Below, one piece after another: positions 11,424 through 24,274 of a DNA stretch of 64,000 nt; the first letter of the stretch is position 1; each line of letters opens with the position of its first letter. This DNA comes from Balanoglossus misakiensis (taxonomy: Eukaryota; Hemichordata): the NCBI GenBank assembly GCA_040954595.2, contig CM082578.2, positions 16,368,001 through 16,432,000 of the forward strand, given 5' to 3'. The position numbers and the translations under genes are program-made. The notes beneath the pieces were generated by a model, which searched no databases, was not told the origin of the DNA, and saw nothing but the letters and a program-made list of their open reading frames with translations.

Positions 11424-12884
11424 TTAAATAAACCACGTTTCCGTTTTATTGAACTGTCTGAAAGTTCTCTTTCCCACAAACATTTGGTAGTATTTGAGGT
11501 TTAATTGAACTGGTCGAAGCGTTCTGTTTTCATTCAGTTCCAAAAGACAATCGAGCACCAGGCTATCGTAGTCGATGTGGAATTTATTGATAAAGAGATG
11601 AGGACGCTGCACGATCCATGGCAAATCCCGCCAAGAAAAGATGCACAATCCACGATAGAATTTGCCCTTACAAGACACATCTGGGCGTGAGGCGTCCATC
11701 CACACTTTCGCCCTCGAAATGATGGATCCGGTCTGCTTTACACCTGGGCCACCTGGTGCATCGGGAAGTGAGGCCATAGTCTGATAGAAGGACTCATCTG
11801 GTATTCCAGTATCTTTCAACCAATCAAGGAAGTCCTGCGCAACAGTGCTGTTGTGAAGGAATTCGACAAACTCTCGTGTGAGAGCGCTGTGTAGACTTCC
11901 TTTGCGAACTTTTATGCCATGTGGAACGGGTTCAGTTTTATTGATTCGGGTCTTCTTGATTTTATTATTCATGACGTAATACCTGAATTTTGTCCTATTT
12001 GGAGCCGTGTTGAAAACGCTTACCAGATCGTTGCTATGGTTAAATTGCTTCAGAATCTGAACGATCTCCAAGTTTGTTTTGAGGGGATATTCCTGTCCTG
12101 TAAGGTTAATGATGTACTTCCAGGCGCGACCAGAATCCAACAGGTCTCTTTGGCACTGGCGTTCCGCGTAAACCAGTCGGATGGAGCCCCAGACGACACT
12201 GAAGAGGCGCGATGCTATGAAGACGTTGTCAAAACACTTTGAGATCACCAGCATAGCCCGATGAAGTTGTATTGGTGCCTTACGATCCACGTGGATGCAG
12301 TATACATTATGTGGTCTGTAGATAGCTCTCAATAATAGTTCAACTTGATATGCTGATTTGTACATCAAAATGCTGAATGCGATGGGAAACGCTCTTTCCT
12401 CCTCAGTCACCGGTTTATCGAAGTATCCCCGTTCATCCACAAACTCTCTGCAGTTTACCGCCATCTTCGCCATCGTTTCGTCGGAAAGAACTCGTTTCCT
12501 GGCAGATTCAGCGAGGCTCTCAATATAACTGATATTGTCGATTTTCCCACGAACAAGATCAGCGCACTTCCCATCGTACTGCGAGACATCGACTGGAAAA
12601 CTCTGGTGGTCGGACAGCGGCGCATCGTCTGGCGGTGTTCGTTTCCTCCCAGGTTCAACAACGCCTCCAATCTTGTGACTCGAATTGTCAGTTTTTCTGA
12701 CAATACGATGAGAGAATTTCCCGACATGATGCCATACCTCAGGTTTTTCTTCCAACAGAGCGCGGTATACAAAACAGATTCCAACTGACAGGAGCAAACA
12801 TAGTATTCCCAAACAAAAGCGTGCTTTTCGTGATGATGAACATCCGTTCTGTGGAGTAACCGCAAACAGCTTCATCTTTCTCAT
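11424..12884 (-). CDS. Beta-1,6-N-acetylglucosaminyltransferase, core-2/GCNT type (GT14), 486 aa
   Basis: Intronless coding region, as in vertebrate GCNT genes. It shows type II Golgi topology: a short basic cytoplasmic tail, one hydrophobic anchor at about residues 22-42, a variable stem, then the GT14 'Branch' domain from about residue 165 (AFPIAFSILMYKS, YCIHVDRKAP, VVWGSIRLVYAERQC, YIINLTGQEYPLKTN). The GIPDESFYQTM stretch matches the family's PDExxxxT block. Several N-X-S/T sequons lie in the lumenal part. Known members transfer GlcNAc from UDP-GlcNAc in beta-1,6 linkage to the core-1 or core-3 GalNAc of mucin O-glycans, or to poly-N-acetyllactosamine; the exact acceptor here cannot be predicted. 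The start at 12884 (MRKMK) has an in-frame alternative at 12875. A predicted acceptor just above 12919 and a donor at 13247/13248 suggest a 5' UTR exon. Human GCNT1 has 428 aa, so the stem is longer here. Confidence 0.9.
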   Translation of the reverse strand: MRKMKLFAVTPQNGCSSSRKARFCLGILCLLLSVGICFVYRALLEEKPEVWHHVGKFSHRIVRKTDNSSHKIGGVVEPGRKRTPPDDAPLSDHQSFPVDVSQYDGKCADLVRGKIDNISYIESLAESARKRVLSDETMAKMAVNCREFVDERGYFDKPVTEEERAFPIAFSILMYKSAYQVELLLRAIYRPHNVYCIHVDRKAPIQLHRAMLVISKCFDNVFIASRLFSVVWGSIRLVYAERQCQRDLLDSGRAWKYIINLTGQEYPLKTNLEIVQILKQFNHSNDLVSVFNTAPNRTKFRYYVMNNKIKKTRINKTEPVPHGIKVRKGSLHSALTREFVEFLHNSTVAQDFLDWLKDTGIPDESFYQTMASLPDAPGGPGVKQTGSIISRAKVWMDASRPDVSCKGKFYRGLCIFSWRDLPWIVQRPHLFINKFHIDYDSLVLDCLLELNENRTLRPVQLNLKYYQMFVGKRTFRQFNKTETWFI

Positions 12885-13247
12885 AATTTTCTGTCGGAGT
12901 CCTTTGCTGAAGATGTATTCTGATGGAAGAAAACGACAATTATTAAATAAAACGTTTTAAGTAACCCTTGTCATTTCCACCGTATATAACATTACTTCTA
13001 TATTTATTTCCTAAAAATGATCAAGACCTGCAGACAATGGAAAAAATATCCGCTTGGTCTTGAATCAAAGAACAAATACGGGAGAAATGTATGAAATGTG
13101 TTCGGAATATGGAAGGAGAGCGAACGATTTCCAAGTCGCATGTCAATCCCTCGACCCTATCAACATTCCAGGGGTCAAAAAATCAAGACAAGAGAAAGCA
13201 GCGGACATTTCTGGGTCTGGATTTGTTTAAGGGTTGAAATAACTCAC

Positions 13248-13330
13248 CACATTTCAGCTGCGTCTCTTCTGAAAGTGCTGAAGACTCCTTGAAGAGTTGA
13301 TCTCTGTGAAGCGTGACTGCAGGCGGCCAT
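13248..13330 (-). other. Predicted 5' UTR exon of the GCNT-like gene
   Basis: On the minus strand ATGTG|GTGAGT gives a strong donor (exon edge 13248). It would splice to an acceptor (TTCCATCAG) whose exon begins at 12919, 35 nt before the start codon. The 5' limit is a guess. Confidence 0.3.
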
Positions 13331-16300
13331 GTCGGAGAGGAACTTACAGGCCCAGGCCTACCATCGAGAACAAACTGTAGACATGATAGTCAATAGATAA
13401 CTAGCGACCCACATGCAAATTAACGTTAGCTAAGCAGATGTTCACCAAACAACGAAGCCAATCAGATGGTAGGATTCAACACATGAGTGACTTAAGTTGT
13501 TATGCAAAAAATAGAAAGTGTGTGAGTTGCTCATAAAACCCAGGATTTACTTATTTTGTTCGTGCGAGCCCGTGGAATTTGTCTCTTCTTATATGATAAG
13601 GGACATGGAGAATTTCTAGAAAACCTATTGCTGTTGTCAGTTTCATCAAAGAATGGGGTTTTACACATAGCAGAACTTGTCAATATAATTGATTTGACTT
13701 CAGGCAAAGAAAGTTAAGTCCTGAAATACCTGTACACTGATGTCTGTAGGAAAAATAAGATTCTGTTAAAACCGTTGGATGAAATTACTGCCTCTCTCTG
13801 CTTCACTTTTTAGGCCTATTAGAGGCTCAGAGTACAAAAAAATCTTTTTGCGGCCTTTTGAGGTTGAAACAACATTCTCAGTGTTCCTTATTACTTAGGC
13901 GCCTGTCAATAGACACACCGAATAATTAAATGTAAGGTGTTCTGATCGTTCTGTGTGTTAGATCCATAAGGATAAGTGTAGGCCTACGTGGTGAGATTAC
14001 AATTGAATTGTGGCTCAGTGATGGATGTGACTGTAGCAGACTGTTACTGAGTATGAACTACGCACTTTGAACCCACACGCTTTCCCCCCGTGCATGCAAA
14101 CACCCCTCATTCATTACGTGGTCACCAGTGACGCGTTGCATTTCCCATCCTCCCATGTGGCCAGCTTCATTCAACGACGGCCATCGATCTGATTCTGCGC
14201 CCTGTTGAAAACTGGTACTAGCCGCCTCTCATCAGCTGGACCAATCCGGAAGTGACTGCTGTGACGCTTTTCATAAACAAGGTTTTAACCTTGTATAAGT
14301 TTGTATAGCAGGTGAGAGCGCTGCATATCGCGATAGCGCGCCGTGCGAGTATATTTGATCTGCTGCGGCGATCATCGCATCGGGTCCGACCACCACCTCG
14401 CCTCACAAGCCCATAGTCTGAGGAGACGGGTGTCGCTGATATGAATGATTGATCGAAATATGCAGTGAGATTGCCACAAGAAAAGCAGTTGTACTGACAA
14501 GGTCGCGGGTCGAGAACGATCATTGTTTACACATCTGAGTCTGCCAGTGGTACGTGACTGCTACAGTCAAAATGATGTTGAAGACGCATACAGCTGTGTG
14601 TGCGTACAGTATCATGAAGGGACCGGTAGGTCTTTATTTGTAGATGTAATGAATTACACTTATGCTGGACCTCTTGCGACCTTTGATACCGTTTGCTGCT
14701 TGCTCATGTTTTACGTCACCGTCCTTCAACAGCTGATATGTACAGTGATAATAGAAGATATGGCGGTGCCACAGTTGCCTTGGAGAGTTGTGATTGTCCC
14801 TTATGACTTAGAAACGTCATAGGAGTCAAAACCCCCTTTTCTAAGTAATAGGAGCACTCCCCCGGAACAACTCCCAAGCGCCTGTGGGCGGCGGTGTGCG
14901 GTTGAATTTCTCTGTCATCTCTGTCATCTTTTGCAAGCTTGTCCGAGTTTTTTTGTCTGTATCAACATTTATTTAGCGTTTTTAGGTTGTATAGTGCAAT
15001 ATGAGGGATTTTGTCTTGCTGGTGCTGGCTTTGATTTTGGAAAAGTATTTTCTCTTTCAGTGGAATAATTAATATGAAAAGTAATTCCATCATTTTTTTG
15101 CACAGGGAATATGAGAGGGTCGACAATCAATTCAAGATGAAACATGAAAAGAATATAGTTTAGACAAAAAATCTCATTTCAATCCCAAATATAGATCACA
15201 ACCCTAATTAAAATGTCATTTCACGCTTTGCTTTTCGAGTTGGTGGTACTAAAACAGATTGAATTTAGTACAAACATGTTTTGGAATGAAATGATCTGTC
15301 AATTCATGACCCTCTTCATTTATATGCATTTGATTTGAGGTATCATGATTAGGCCGGGGAACATTTCATTGTCATGACATTGCAGCACAGCTGGGTGTTT
15401 TTTGGACAAATTGGAGGTGCTCCATCTTCAAGTACACATTTGTCAAGGAAGTTGGTTGTCTTTTGTTGGCTGCCAGCGAGCTCTATCTTATATCTTCACC
15501 AAACTTTCTGGTCAAATTCCTCATTTTTTCAGACATCAAAATACCCAGTGAACTTGGTTGTAGGAAGTTTCTCATTCTAGTGAAGCACTGTAGTGTACTT
15601 CTTCTGGCATATTGATCTTTTAGTGTTCAGGGTCATTTTGTCCCATTGTCCACTGCACTATGCCCTGTGCAGAACTAGCTCTAGCGCCCTCAATAGGCCA
15701 CCCAACAAATGATGGATTTTTGATCAATATGGTGAATGCACAGTGGCTGTTTGTCGAGAATTTTCTTGTGACCATGTTTCATGTTTGTGGTAGTGTGTGT
15801 GACAGACAAATAGAGCTATTTATTAAGAAACATGATGGTATATAGTTTTGTGTATTTTTAGCTGGCCTTATGCCAAAGTTGCATGATTTGCATTTTGTTT
15901 GTGCTGAATTTTTGCCAGCAAAACAGTGTGGATGACCTTGGAAAAGAATCAATTGTTTGTGTATCTGAAGGTGAGAGGATTATGGTTTAGAGAAACCAGT
16001 CTTCAGTGTTTTTTAACACCAACAGAGGTCCCTTGTGAAGTTTCAGGGAAGAAAAGTACTGGATATTTCCTAATTACCATCAGGGGAACTTTGTCAAATG
16101 TAAAGTATGGATGAAGAAATGTGGTGCGATGTGATGTATTTGTCACTATGCCAGTGATGCAGTTGTATTAAAACTAATGGAGTTGATCAAAATGGTTGAA
16201 ATTTCTATTTTACTGTTAATAGTGGTGTTTCCTTCATTAGTAGATTTAACCCTTTCACCCCCAGTTCCCTCTTTAGAGGTCCACCTTTACCATAGAAAAG

Positions 16301-16848
16301 AATGGGTTTGGACTGAACCATTGTGGTGAACGGGTGAAGAACTGTGCAGACTATGCTGTCGTACTCATGATAGCGATCTAAGAAATGTTTACATATCTGT
16401 CCCAGTGCTATATAAATGTTATCTTGGCAGCAAGGGAAGTTATACTGCCACCCTGATTGAGTGCACAGGGGGACAGAGTCCGTGACCAATATCAGTGAAA
16501 TTTGGCAGCTAGTAAATATGGTGTCATGCGTTGCATTGTAAGACTTGGCACACAGATAAATCTGTCTGTCCATACACCAGCAAATATTTGACATCAGACT
16601 TTTGCCATGCCTGATATTAGAAAGCACATGTAGCAGTAATTAAAAACGTGCAGATTCTTGGTCTCTGCATGCGGTTTTGGTGCATGTTGGGACTTGCAAT
16701 GCTCACTGTTGATTGGACCGTTTTTATAAGGTGGCTCACCCCACTGGTCAGTCAACATTCATTTCATATTTCAGATAAAATATATTGTTTCAACCTGTCG
16801 TGTTTCTTTCATTTTTAGATCTTCAGCATTGCAAGAAGTTTGACAAGC
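13331..16848. other. Intergenic region, probably holding the 5' exon of the next gene
   Basis: I see no protein gene here. ORFs at 14218-14523 (minus), 14523-14822 (plus) and 16205-16627 (minus) show no recognisable domain. A CpG-richer patch at about 14310-14420 would be a reasonable promoter for the dehydrogenase gene: the exon containing its ATG begins at a splice acceptor (ATTTTTAG before 16819), so an upstream exon must exist. The exact upstream exon could not be fixed. Confidence 0.4.
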
Positions 16849-19800
16849 ATGGCTGCCAAAAAGTATGTTTAATGTATTTCACTTTTGTAATATTGTAGGA
16901 TTTTGTCTGGTTATGTGTGTTAAGACATTCCTTAGAGACCCAGGAAAGAATGGATTAATATTTTCAGTGATCACATTTTGCTTTTCATCGCTGCATTATT
17001 TTAATATTTAAGAGACTTTTTTTGTATAGTGTGCCTGTATACTTAACCACTTTAATCACATCTTTTCCAGTCCCTTTATTCGTGACAAGGCCTACATCGG
17101 GGGTAAGTGGGTGTCTGCCAAGGATGGCAGTACATTTGAAGTCAGGAACCCATCCAATGGGGAACTGATCGGATCTGTGCCTGACATGAAAGCTGTTGAT
17201 GCCGAAGCCGCCGTCAAAGTGGCCTATGACAGTTTTCAGACATGGAAGCAAACTATTGCAAAGGTAATGCTCTGTCATTGTCCCCCTTGTTGTGTTTGAA
17301 CATTTTGTTATACATAGGGTTTACTTTGCATGGCCAAGATTTCCCATGAGGCTTAGTGTTTGCTGACTCACGCTACACTTGTATTAAAGTATAACACTGC
17401 AACACGTTGATTTTTCATTGGATAGGAACGGCAAGTGATTCTGCGTCGATGGGATGAACTTATGAAGAAGCACAGAGATGATCTGGCTAAACTGATCACC
17501 TTGGAAATGGTAAGTAATGTTGGTAGTTACAATTTAATCCTTAATGATAGACTGTAAAAAAAAGGATATTTACTCTGTGACGTACACTTCTTGTAAAATT
17601 CACACCTGTACACTATCTAGGAAATCTCAGAAAATGACATCTTACTGACATGACTGATGGATGCTTGATTGATTGATTGATTGATTGACAGGGAAAACCA
17701 GTGAGAGAAGCTCAAGGTGAAATAGCCTATGCATCTAGCATGTTAGAATGGTTTGCTGAGGAAGCAAGGCGTATCTACGGCGACACCATCCAAGCGCCGA
17801 CCAAGACGAAACGTATTGTGGTCATCAAGCAACCCATTGGCGTTGCAAGCATGATAACACCAGTAAGTGTAATTGTTCAAAGTTTGATGTTACCTCAGAT
17901 CTTTAGCCACCGACTGTCAGTATAAACTGTGATTTGATCAATCATCTAAAGCTAAACTTTTTTCCTTAAAAATAAATGTGTTTCATCTCTTTGCAGTGGA
18001 ATTTTCCGTCAGCTATGATAACAAGGAAAGCAGCGGCTGCCTTGGCTGCTGGCTGTACTGTTGTTTTAAAACCATCAGAAGACACTCCATACTCAGCTCT
18101 GGCTTTGGCAGAGGTAAGGTCCCCTCTAGTTGGGATGGTGGTAGTACATGTAGTTGTTTTCTGTTGGAGATGGACTGCTTGAACATCTTGGTGCATTATG
18201 AACACTAAAAAAGAACTATGAAAATTTTATAATAATTGTATAGATATGAAATTATGTTTGGTATAGTGATCATCTCGTTTGGTTTGATAAAAAATATATA
18301 CTCTGTGTGTATTGAAAAGAGATCATGAACCAATTTCAACACATTTGTCTTCTTTGAAATGTTGTCCTCAGTTGGCTGAACAGGCTGGAGTACCACCTGG
18401 TGTCTTCAACGTCGTTACAAGTTCCCGTGCGAGCACGCCTGAGGTTGGCAAAGTCTTGTGCACCCATCCACTCTCTGCTGGAATATCATTCACAGGTTCA
18501 ACTGCAGTGGGCAAGGTAAGGGTCAGAGCAGGTCAGATAAAAGGTCAATCAGCCATGCTCCTGACGCTGGTTCAGTGTCTTGTCAGGCACAATGTCCACT
18601 AAACCTCATTAAAAGCTTTTAAAACTTTTTGTGGATAGACAATCACAATTGGTCTTAATTTGTTCTCGTTTCATTCATATTTCCAGATACTTATGAAGCA
18701 TGCTGCTGAAGGTATCAAACACGTTGCATTGGAACTTGGCGGACATGCTGCATTCATTGTCTTCAACTCGGCAGATATTGATGCCGCTGTGAATGGTGCA
18801 ATGGTTGCAAAATTCAGGAATGCTGGGCAAGTAAGTGGTCATTACAGGCATACTAACATATCCTGTAGTTATGATGGATGAATGAATGAATGAATGAATG
18901 AATGAATGAATGAATGAATGAATGAATGAATGAATGAATGAGTTAGTGCTTATCTGTTTAACTTTCTTTTATCTCTCTTCTGCTACACAGGCATGTGTCG
19001 GGGCAAACCGATTCCTTGTGCAGTCCGGTGTCTATGATCAGTTTTGTACAAAGCTGGCTAAGGCCATGAAAGATGAACTCAAAGTAGGCGATGGATTTCA
19101 GGCGGGCGTTACATTGGGTCCATTGATTAACGAACGTGCAGTGGAAAAGGTAATATTAACAAGAATAATTAGGATACACCGATTCCTGAAAATGATATGA
19201 GTACTGTAAAGTTTTCTGTTGTTTACAAGTTTTGATTGCCATGTCTAAGGCAGTCCAATCAGCATGAAGACCCTTTCCAAGAAACACCCCAGTCCAACCA
19301 CTGAAACATTCATCAATCAATCATATTCAGAGCAGTGTACCAACTCATCTCCTACACCCATTTCTCCACTCTCTTGCAAAGGTTGAACGACATATCAAAG
19401 ATGCAGTGGACAAAGGTGCCCGTGTGTTGATGGGCGGAGAGCGACACAGCCGTGGCGGAAACTTCGTTAATGCGACTTTGCTGGGTGACGTCAACACAGA
19501 TATGATTGTAACTCAGGAAGAGACATTTGGACCGCTGGCACCCGTTATCAAGTAAGATATCAAATTTTATGTGTGGTCATGTCGTGGCTTTTTTGTTACT
19601 ATCCCTGCTGAGTTGAATTCATTTGTAGAGCATTTTGATGACGAATGTAGTTTACAAAATGCAAATTCTTGTATGAATTCTTACCAGGGAAATTTTACGT
19701 TTTCATTTTACTTTGTCAGATTTGAGACTGAAAAAGAAGCAGTGATTATCGCCAACGCCACCAAGGTAGGATTGGCCGGTTACTTCTACACCAATGACAT

Positions 19801-19984
19801 CGCTCAAGCGTGGCGCATTGCTGAGGACCTGGAGGTGGGCATGGTCGGAGTGAATGAGGGACTTGTATCAACTGTTGAGACTCCGTTCAGTGGTTGGAAA
19901 GAGTCGGGACTTGGACGGGAGGCATCAAAGTACGGCATGGAAGAGTATCTTCAAATGAAGTCGATTGTGTTTGGTGGAATTTAA
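16849..19984 (+). CDS. aldh5a1: Succinate-semialdehyde dehydrogenase (ALDH5A1 family), 10 exons, 486 aa
   Basis: Exons: 16849-16862, 17071-17263, 17426-17509, 17692-17862, 17997-18113, 18372-18515, 18687-18830, 18991-19149, 19382-19551, 19720-19984; all GT-AG, total 1,461 nt, frame closed. The family oxidises succinate semialdehyde to succinate with NAD+, the last step of the GABA shunt. Visible: [14 protein letters not shown] (154-165), the general base in LELGG (E257), the catalytic Cys in NAGQAC (C291), and [10 protein letters not shown]. Substrate-binding residues known in human SSADH (R213, R334, S498) align with R164, R285 and S449 at a constant offset of 49, which separates it from retinal and other ALDHs. 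The human second loop Cys (C342) is Gly293 here. The frame is open upstream of the ATG to the acceptor at 16818 and rich in S/R without acidic residues, so a mitochondrial presequence may continue into an unseen exon. A polyadenylation signal is at 20425-20430. Confidence 0.95.
18872..18941. repeat. (GAAT)n microsatellite in a dehydrogenase intron
   Basis: About 17 copies of a 4-bp unit lie in the intron between exons 7 and 8 of the SSADH gene. It is likely length-polymorphic. Confidence 0.95.
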
Positions 19985-22900
19985 AGTCAAGGTTGCACTG
20001 CCCATGGTCAATCAAGCGATTTTCCATGATGCAAGTGTTAATTGTAACTCCACAAATATAATTAAGAGTTGCTTTCTGAAATGTGGGACATCATTTGCTC
20101 TTCATTTTATTTTGATGAACAAATTTTATGTACCGATAAAAATTCTCATTTCATTTTCCATGTTTTATTTCACAATTATGGCTATGGTAATTCAAGTTAG
20201 ACAGTATGGTTCATGCAAAGCATCTGCAGTCTCTATTTTTTGTACAACAAGGTAAGATTAATTGAGCCATTTGACCTTTGAGAGGTGTTTCTTCTGTACT
20301 GACTATGAATTTGACTACAGCAGAACCATCACCCGTTCTTAATTTTAAGATTGTGCAATTTTTAGTCTTGGTTGTGGTAATATTGAATCCAACTTTATTT
20401 AGGCTGGGTGGGTTAGTGCAGTGAAATAAAGTATTAGGATTTTCAACACTTTCAAACATCTTAGGCATCTGAACACAAATGATGTAGTTACTCAACCAAG
20501 TGAAATTCAACTGGAAGATGATCAATACAAGTTAGGCTGTGGTATGATTATGTAAGGATAGATTTTCATGTTGAAATGAAGAACCTTGCAGCTAGAACAT
20601 TGTCTTGAAATTTTCTTGATAAGAAATGTACACCGACATAAGTGCAAATTAAAATGCTATAACATGTCAAACTAAATTTGAGTTTGTTTCATTTGTGGAT
20701 ATCTGCTATTGTGTTGTGTTGTGTTCCTTTGCAAGGACTATTTTATTGTTTGTGCTGAACATACCATGGTCCAGAATTCCTGAAAATGTTGCACCAAAAA
20801 TTAAAATTTTAAAACCTGTTTATTAATTGCATTCATCCGCTTTGCAATTTGGCCGTGTCGGGGAGTACTGTTGACCGCCACCAACGGCAATAAGAGATGC
20901 CACGTTTGTCTTCATGTCCATTTTGTCATTACTCTCAACAGCCCCGGCCAATTCTATGATTTTTGGACTATTTCCCCCCCCCCCCCCCCCCCCCCCAAAA
21001 GCGAAACTCAGAATTCCGGTGCATGTATCTATGGCCTCAGTCGTTACGTTCACCCTAAATGTGTCTGCGCAGTTCAAACATTGCAAGAGGGTAGCTGACG
21101 TTTCAGAAAATGTCTTGGGTCAAGACCTGTCTTGTCTGTGGTGTGCTATAGTACGGAAAATGATTGCATGTGAAGGTACGAAACACAAAACAGAAACTTC
21201 TATTGACAAGGAAGAATAAGCTAAATTGAATGAAACTTATTATCTCCGTATGTCTGCTTTTCGGCCGAACTGCAAGGTGTGACATGAAAGCTGGTACTAA
21301 AAATCATGCTACATCATGTTTTGTTAAAGGAACTAACTAATTAACACGCTTTTGTGTGTTAAACGACAATGACACACCATTAAAAGTTACTTTGAGTGCA
21401 GTGTGCGCAGTGCTTACGCAAGTTTATATGGTTTCCTAAACAACAACGCTGGATATGGACATGCCTGGCATGCAAAAAAAGTAAAACTCAGACACTGTGA
21501 TCAATACAGATTCAAAAGCTGACATGTGGCATGGTTCCGATTGATTGATGCTGGATATGTCACATGCCGAGGGGGTGTAACTTTTAAACAGGGTGCGCAT
21601 TTATGAGTCCAGCATTCGAAACCGACTTGCAACAACGTATATGCATGTCCTACCCATGCTTCAGTTTTAAATTATGGCTGTCGCCAATTTTAAGGAGTTG
21701 AACACGTCATCATTTGTAGACGGTTGCGACGCACCATTGACAACTTCGGGACACGGACCAACAATAACACACTTGTGTGAAAGCCGGTGTCCATTGAATA
21801 GAGTGGACACTGTGTCCTGGCCATAATAAACCCGGTGACAATTTATGAAAAGACTGGTCTCTCACGCCATGTATCAAAGGGGGCAAGCTGTTTTATGAGA
21901 TTGTCCCTACCGACACATGCGACAGAAACCCCAAAGTGATAATCTTCTGATAAACACTTAAATACCGTTATGTTTTGAACAGTAATTTCAGACTACAATG
22001 GTTTCATCGCACGCCTCACACCAAAGTTAAAACAAAAACAATGTTTGTATGTGTATGCAGACCACGTACAACAGACATCAAAAGTCGAGTACAATCACAG
22101 AAAGTGGGAGGTTTCATGTTTCTGAAAGTGTAACCTGGGAAGATGCTATAATCTAATGTCAGACTAATCAGCCATGTCCATGCATAATCCCCATTTGAAA
22201 TTAATACACGTCCGTGTTGTCTGTGCCCCCGGGCTAGGTGCACAGCAAACCTGGTTTCTGGACATAAAGTATTTGCTATATTCTTCGCTCCTCGTCGTGT
22301 TAAATATATCGGAGGCGAATCAATTGCGATAAAAATCACTTCTATATAATCATAGATATGAATGCTTCGTTACAAGCCTGTTATCTTGAACCATGCATCG
22401 GCTGCTGGTGGTATCGACAACTTCCAGGGATTCTGCAAAGGACAATGAAGTTCTTCATCATACACACGTAGGCTACATGTCGAGCAAAAAAATCCTGGAC
22501 GCCGACGGACGGTGGTGATGGAGATGGCCTCTGTCTTCGTCTTGACTGTTTCCAGAAAGCCTAGTTCCAGGCCACGGCTTTCTGAGCAACAATCAAAAGG
22601 ATGCAAGGGCCAGTGATCATCATCTTCAGGTGACAACGAACTCCCAAAGACACTAGTTCCCCCATAACATACTGGCATGTCCTCGCTTGCGTCCGCCAGC
22701 TTTCCCCGTGTACTCAACTGTCCTCCTTCAGTCGGTCTGAGGGTCTGTGCACTTCTGCCTTCTCGTTTTAATCAGGTCTCTTCGAGTAGCAACACGCTTC
22801 TAATTGACAAGTTCTTTCACACAGTATCATGTATAGACGTACAATGCACATTGTTCTAACGCTGTTTTTACAGCCTTTCGGGGATGAATGGTTCGGGGTC

Positions 22901-24009
22901 GCCAATGGAAACTCATTCAGTGCGCCACATTGCATCTATTCTGGCAATTTCTTTTGCCATGGTCGCCAAGTCTGTGTCTCTAGCTTATCAAGCCATGCAT
23001 GCATACACATACAGTACCCCTGTCTTTCAAGTAAAATTCGCTTTTTTTACTTTTCATTCAGACGACCACAAACCTCCCCGCCAACGCTATCGCCTATTTC
23101 TATGTGCCAGTACAAACAGCCATTCATTCTACCAACGCCGCCATATTCACGTCTGATCAGAAAAAGTTTATTCTGTCCTTTATGAAACTGTTCACAATTT
23201 TTTCCCCTCGCCAATAAGCAAACGCTGAACAAAACAAACTACAATTGGTAGAACAGAACACATCGCATGCTTTCATGAAAATAAGGTCACCATTCTTGAA
23301 AACCCGACATCCAACCAACCTGTTGCTAATGCCAGTTTTGGTCACTTTTAAAAGCAGCACTCAACGCGCGTGTTTTAATAAACGGACAAATCACAAATTT
23401 TGCACCGAAAAAGTCGAGTCAGGTCTGTGGGTCATCACCAACAAGACTTACCCTCACATATGTTTTATCACCCCTGTATTTAAAAAATCCTTGTAGAAAA
23501 TTATAATCGGCCGTGATATTTCTTATAGTTATCTGACGAGGATCACTACAAGTTTGGCAGAAATGTCGTAGCGTCTTATGACCTCAGATTGGTGTGTAGG
23601 CCTAAATGATGACCAACTGCACGGCAAAATAAAAACATTGAATGCAATTCATATTGAAGGTTCTACTGGTTTGAAATAAAGTAAGTGTGTCACACGGTTT
23701 GCTACATGATGTCAACTCTCCTTGACCTCAATTTTACAACTGACCTGCAGATCGTTTGGGTTTATACAGCGCTCTTGAACTTGGCGGGCACCTTTTCGAC
23801 TTGACTATAACTGGCCAACCGGAACAACAATTCACACCTGTATACTGGGCTCTGTATTCTGAGATCGATGATTCGAGCAGTGTGTAGGTACGGGCTACTA
23901 TTCTGGAGCAGACAAAATCATCACAGCCCCGACCTATTGATTTACATATACAACAAAATACTGGCAAAAATCTTGAAGATATGTACTGGAGTGTTTGTAA
24001 AGGATGCTC
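19985..24009. other. Intergenic region without a recognisable gene
   Basis: The first 450 bp are probably the SSADH 3' UTR (AATAAA at 20425-20430). After that I see no gene. The longest open frames, 20914-21219 on the plus strand and 22370-22717 on the minus strand, do not resemble any family I know and the latter lacks an ATG start. A 23-C run lies at 20974-20996. Confidence 0.5.
20974..20996. repeat. Homopolymer of 23 C
   Basis: An uninterrupted C run is followed by AAAAG. It could be a slippage hot spot or a sequencing/assembly error site. Confidence 0.9.
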
Positions 24010-24274
24010 AGGGCATGGATTCTAACAAATACACGCTCAAAAAATGAAAAATTCTCGACTTTCTGAATTTTGGCCATTTTGGCTTTTTCATCTCATCTGC
24101 ATGGGTTATAGCTCATACACGCTCGAAAGATGAAAAAAATTGACTTTGTGAATTTTGATCAATTTGGCATTTTAATGTCATATACATGGATTCTAACTCA
24201 AACACACTCAAAAAATTACAAATTCTTGACTTCGGCACTTTTGGTCATTTTGGCATTTTCATGTTATAGCTCAT
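24010..24274 (+). repeat. Degenerate left edge of the satellite array (older unit type)
   Basis: Repeats here have a similar period to the main array but diverged sequence: TGGATTCTAACTCAAACACACTC, then a gap, then GGCATTTTAATGTCATATACA. The same older motifs reappear at the right edge (about 40,320-40,470). They look like unhomogenised relics of the ancestral unit. Confidence 0.75.

Noticed and set aside
14218-14523. 101-codon minus-strand ORF in the intergenic region
   Set aside because: No family resemblance; composition looks like chance frame in a CpG-richer patch.
16250-16340. Possible dispersed repeat starting TAACCCTTTCACCCCC with a partly inverted GGGTGAA
   Set aside because: The inverted match is too short and no second copy was found in the window.
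16205-16627. 140-codon minus-strand ORF before the dehydrogenase gene
   Set aside because: No recognisable domain; it lies in what is probably an intron of the dehydrogenase gene.
16849-19984. Retinal/aldehyde dehydrogenase of the ALDH1A type
   Set aside because: The substrate-binding residues and overall sequence match succinate-semialdehyde dehydrogenase at a constant offset from the human enzyme.
22370-22717. 115-codon minus-strand ORF
   Set aside because: No ATG at its start, no domain recognised, no splice partners found.
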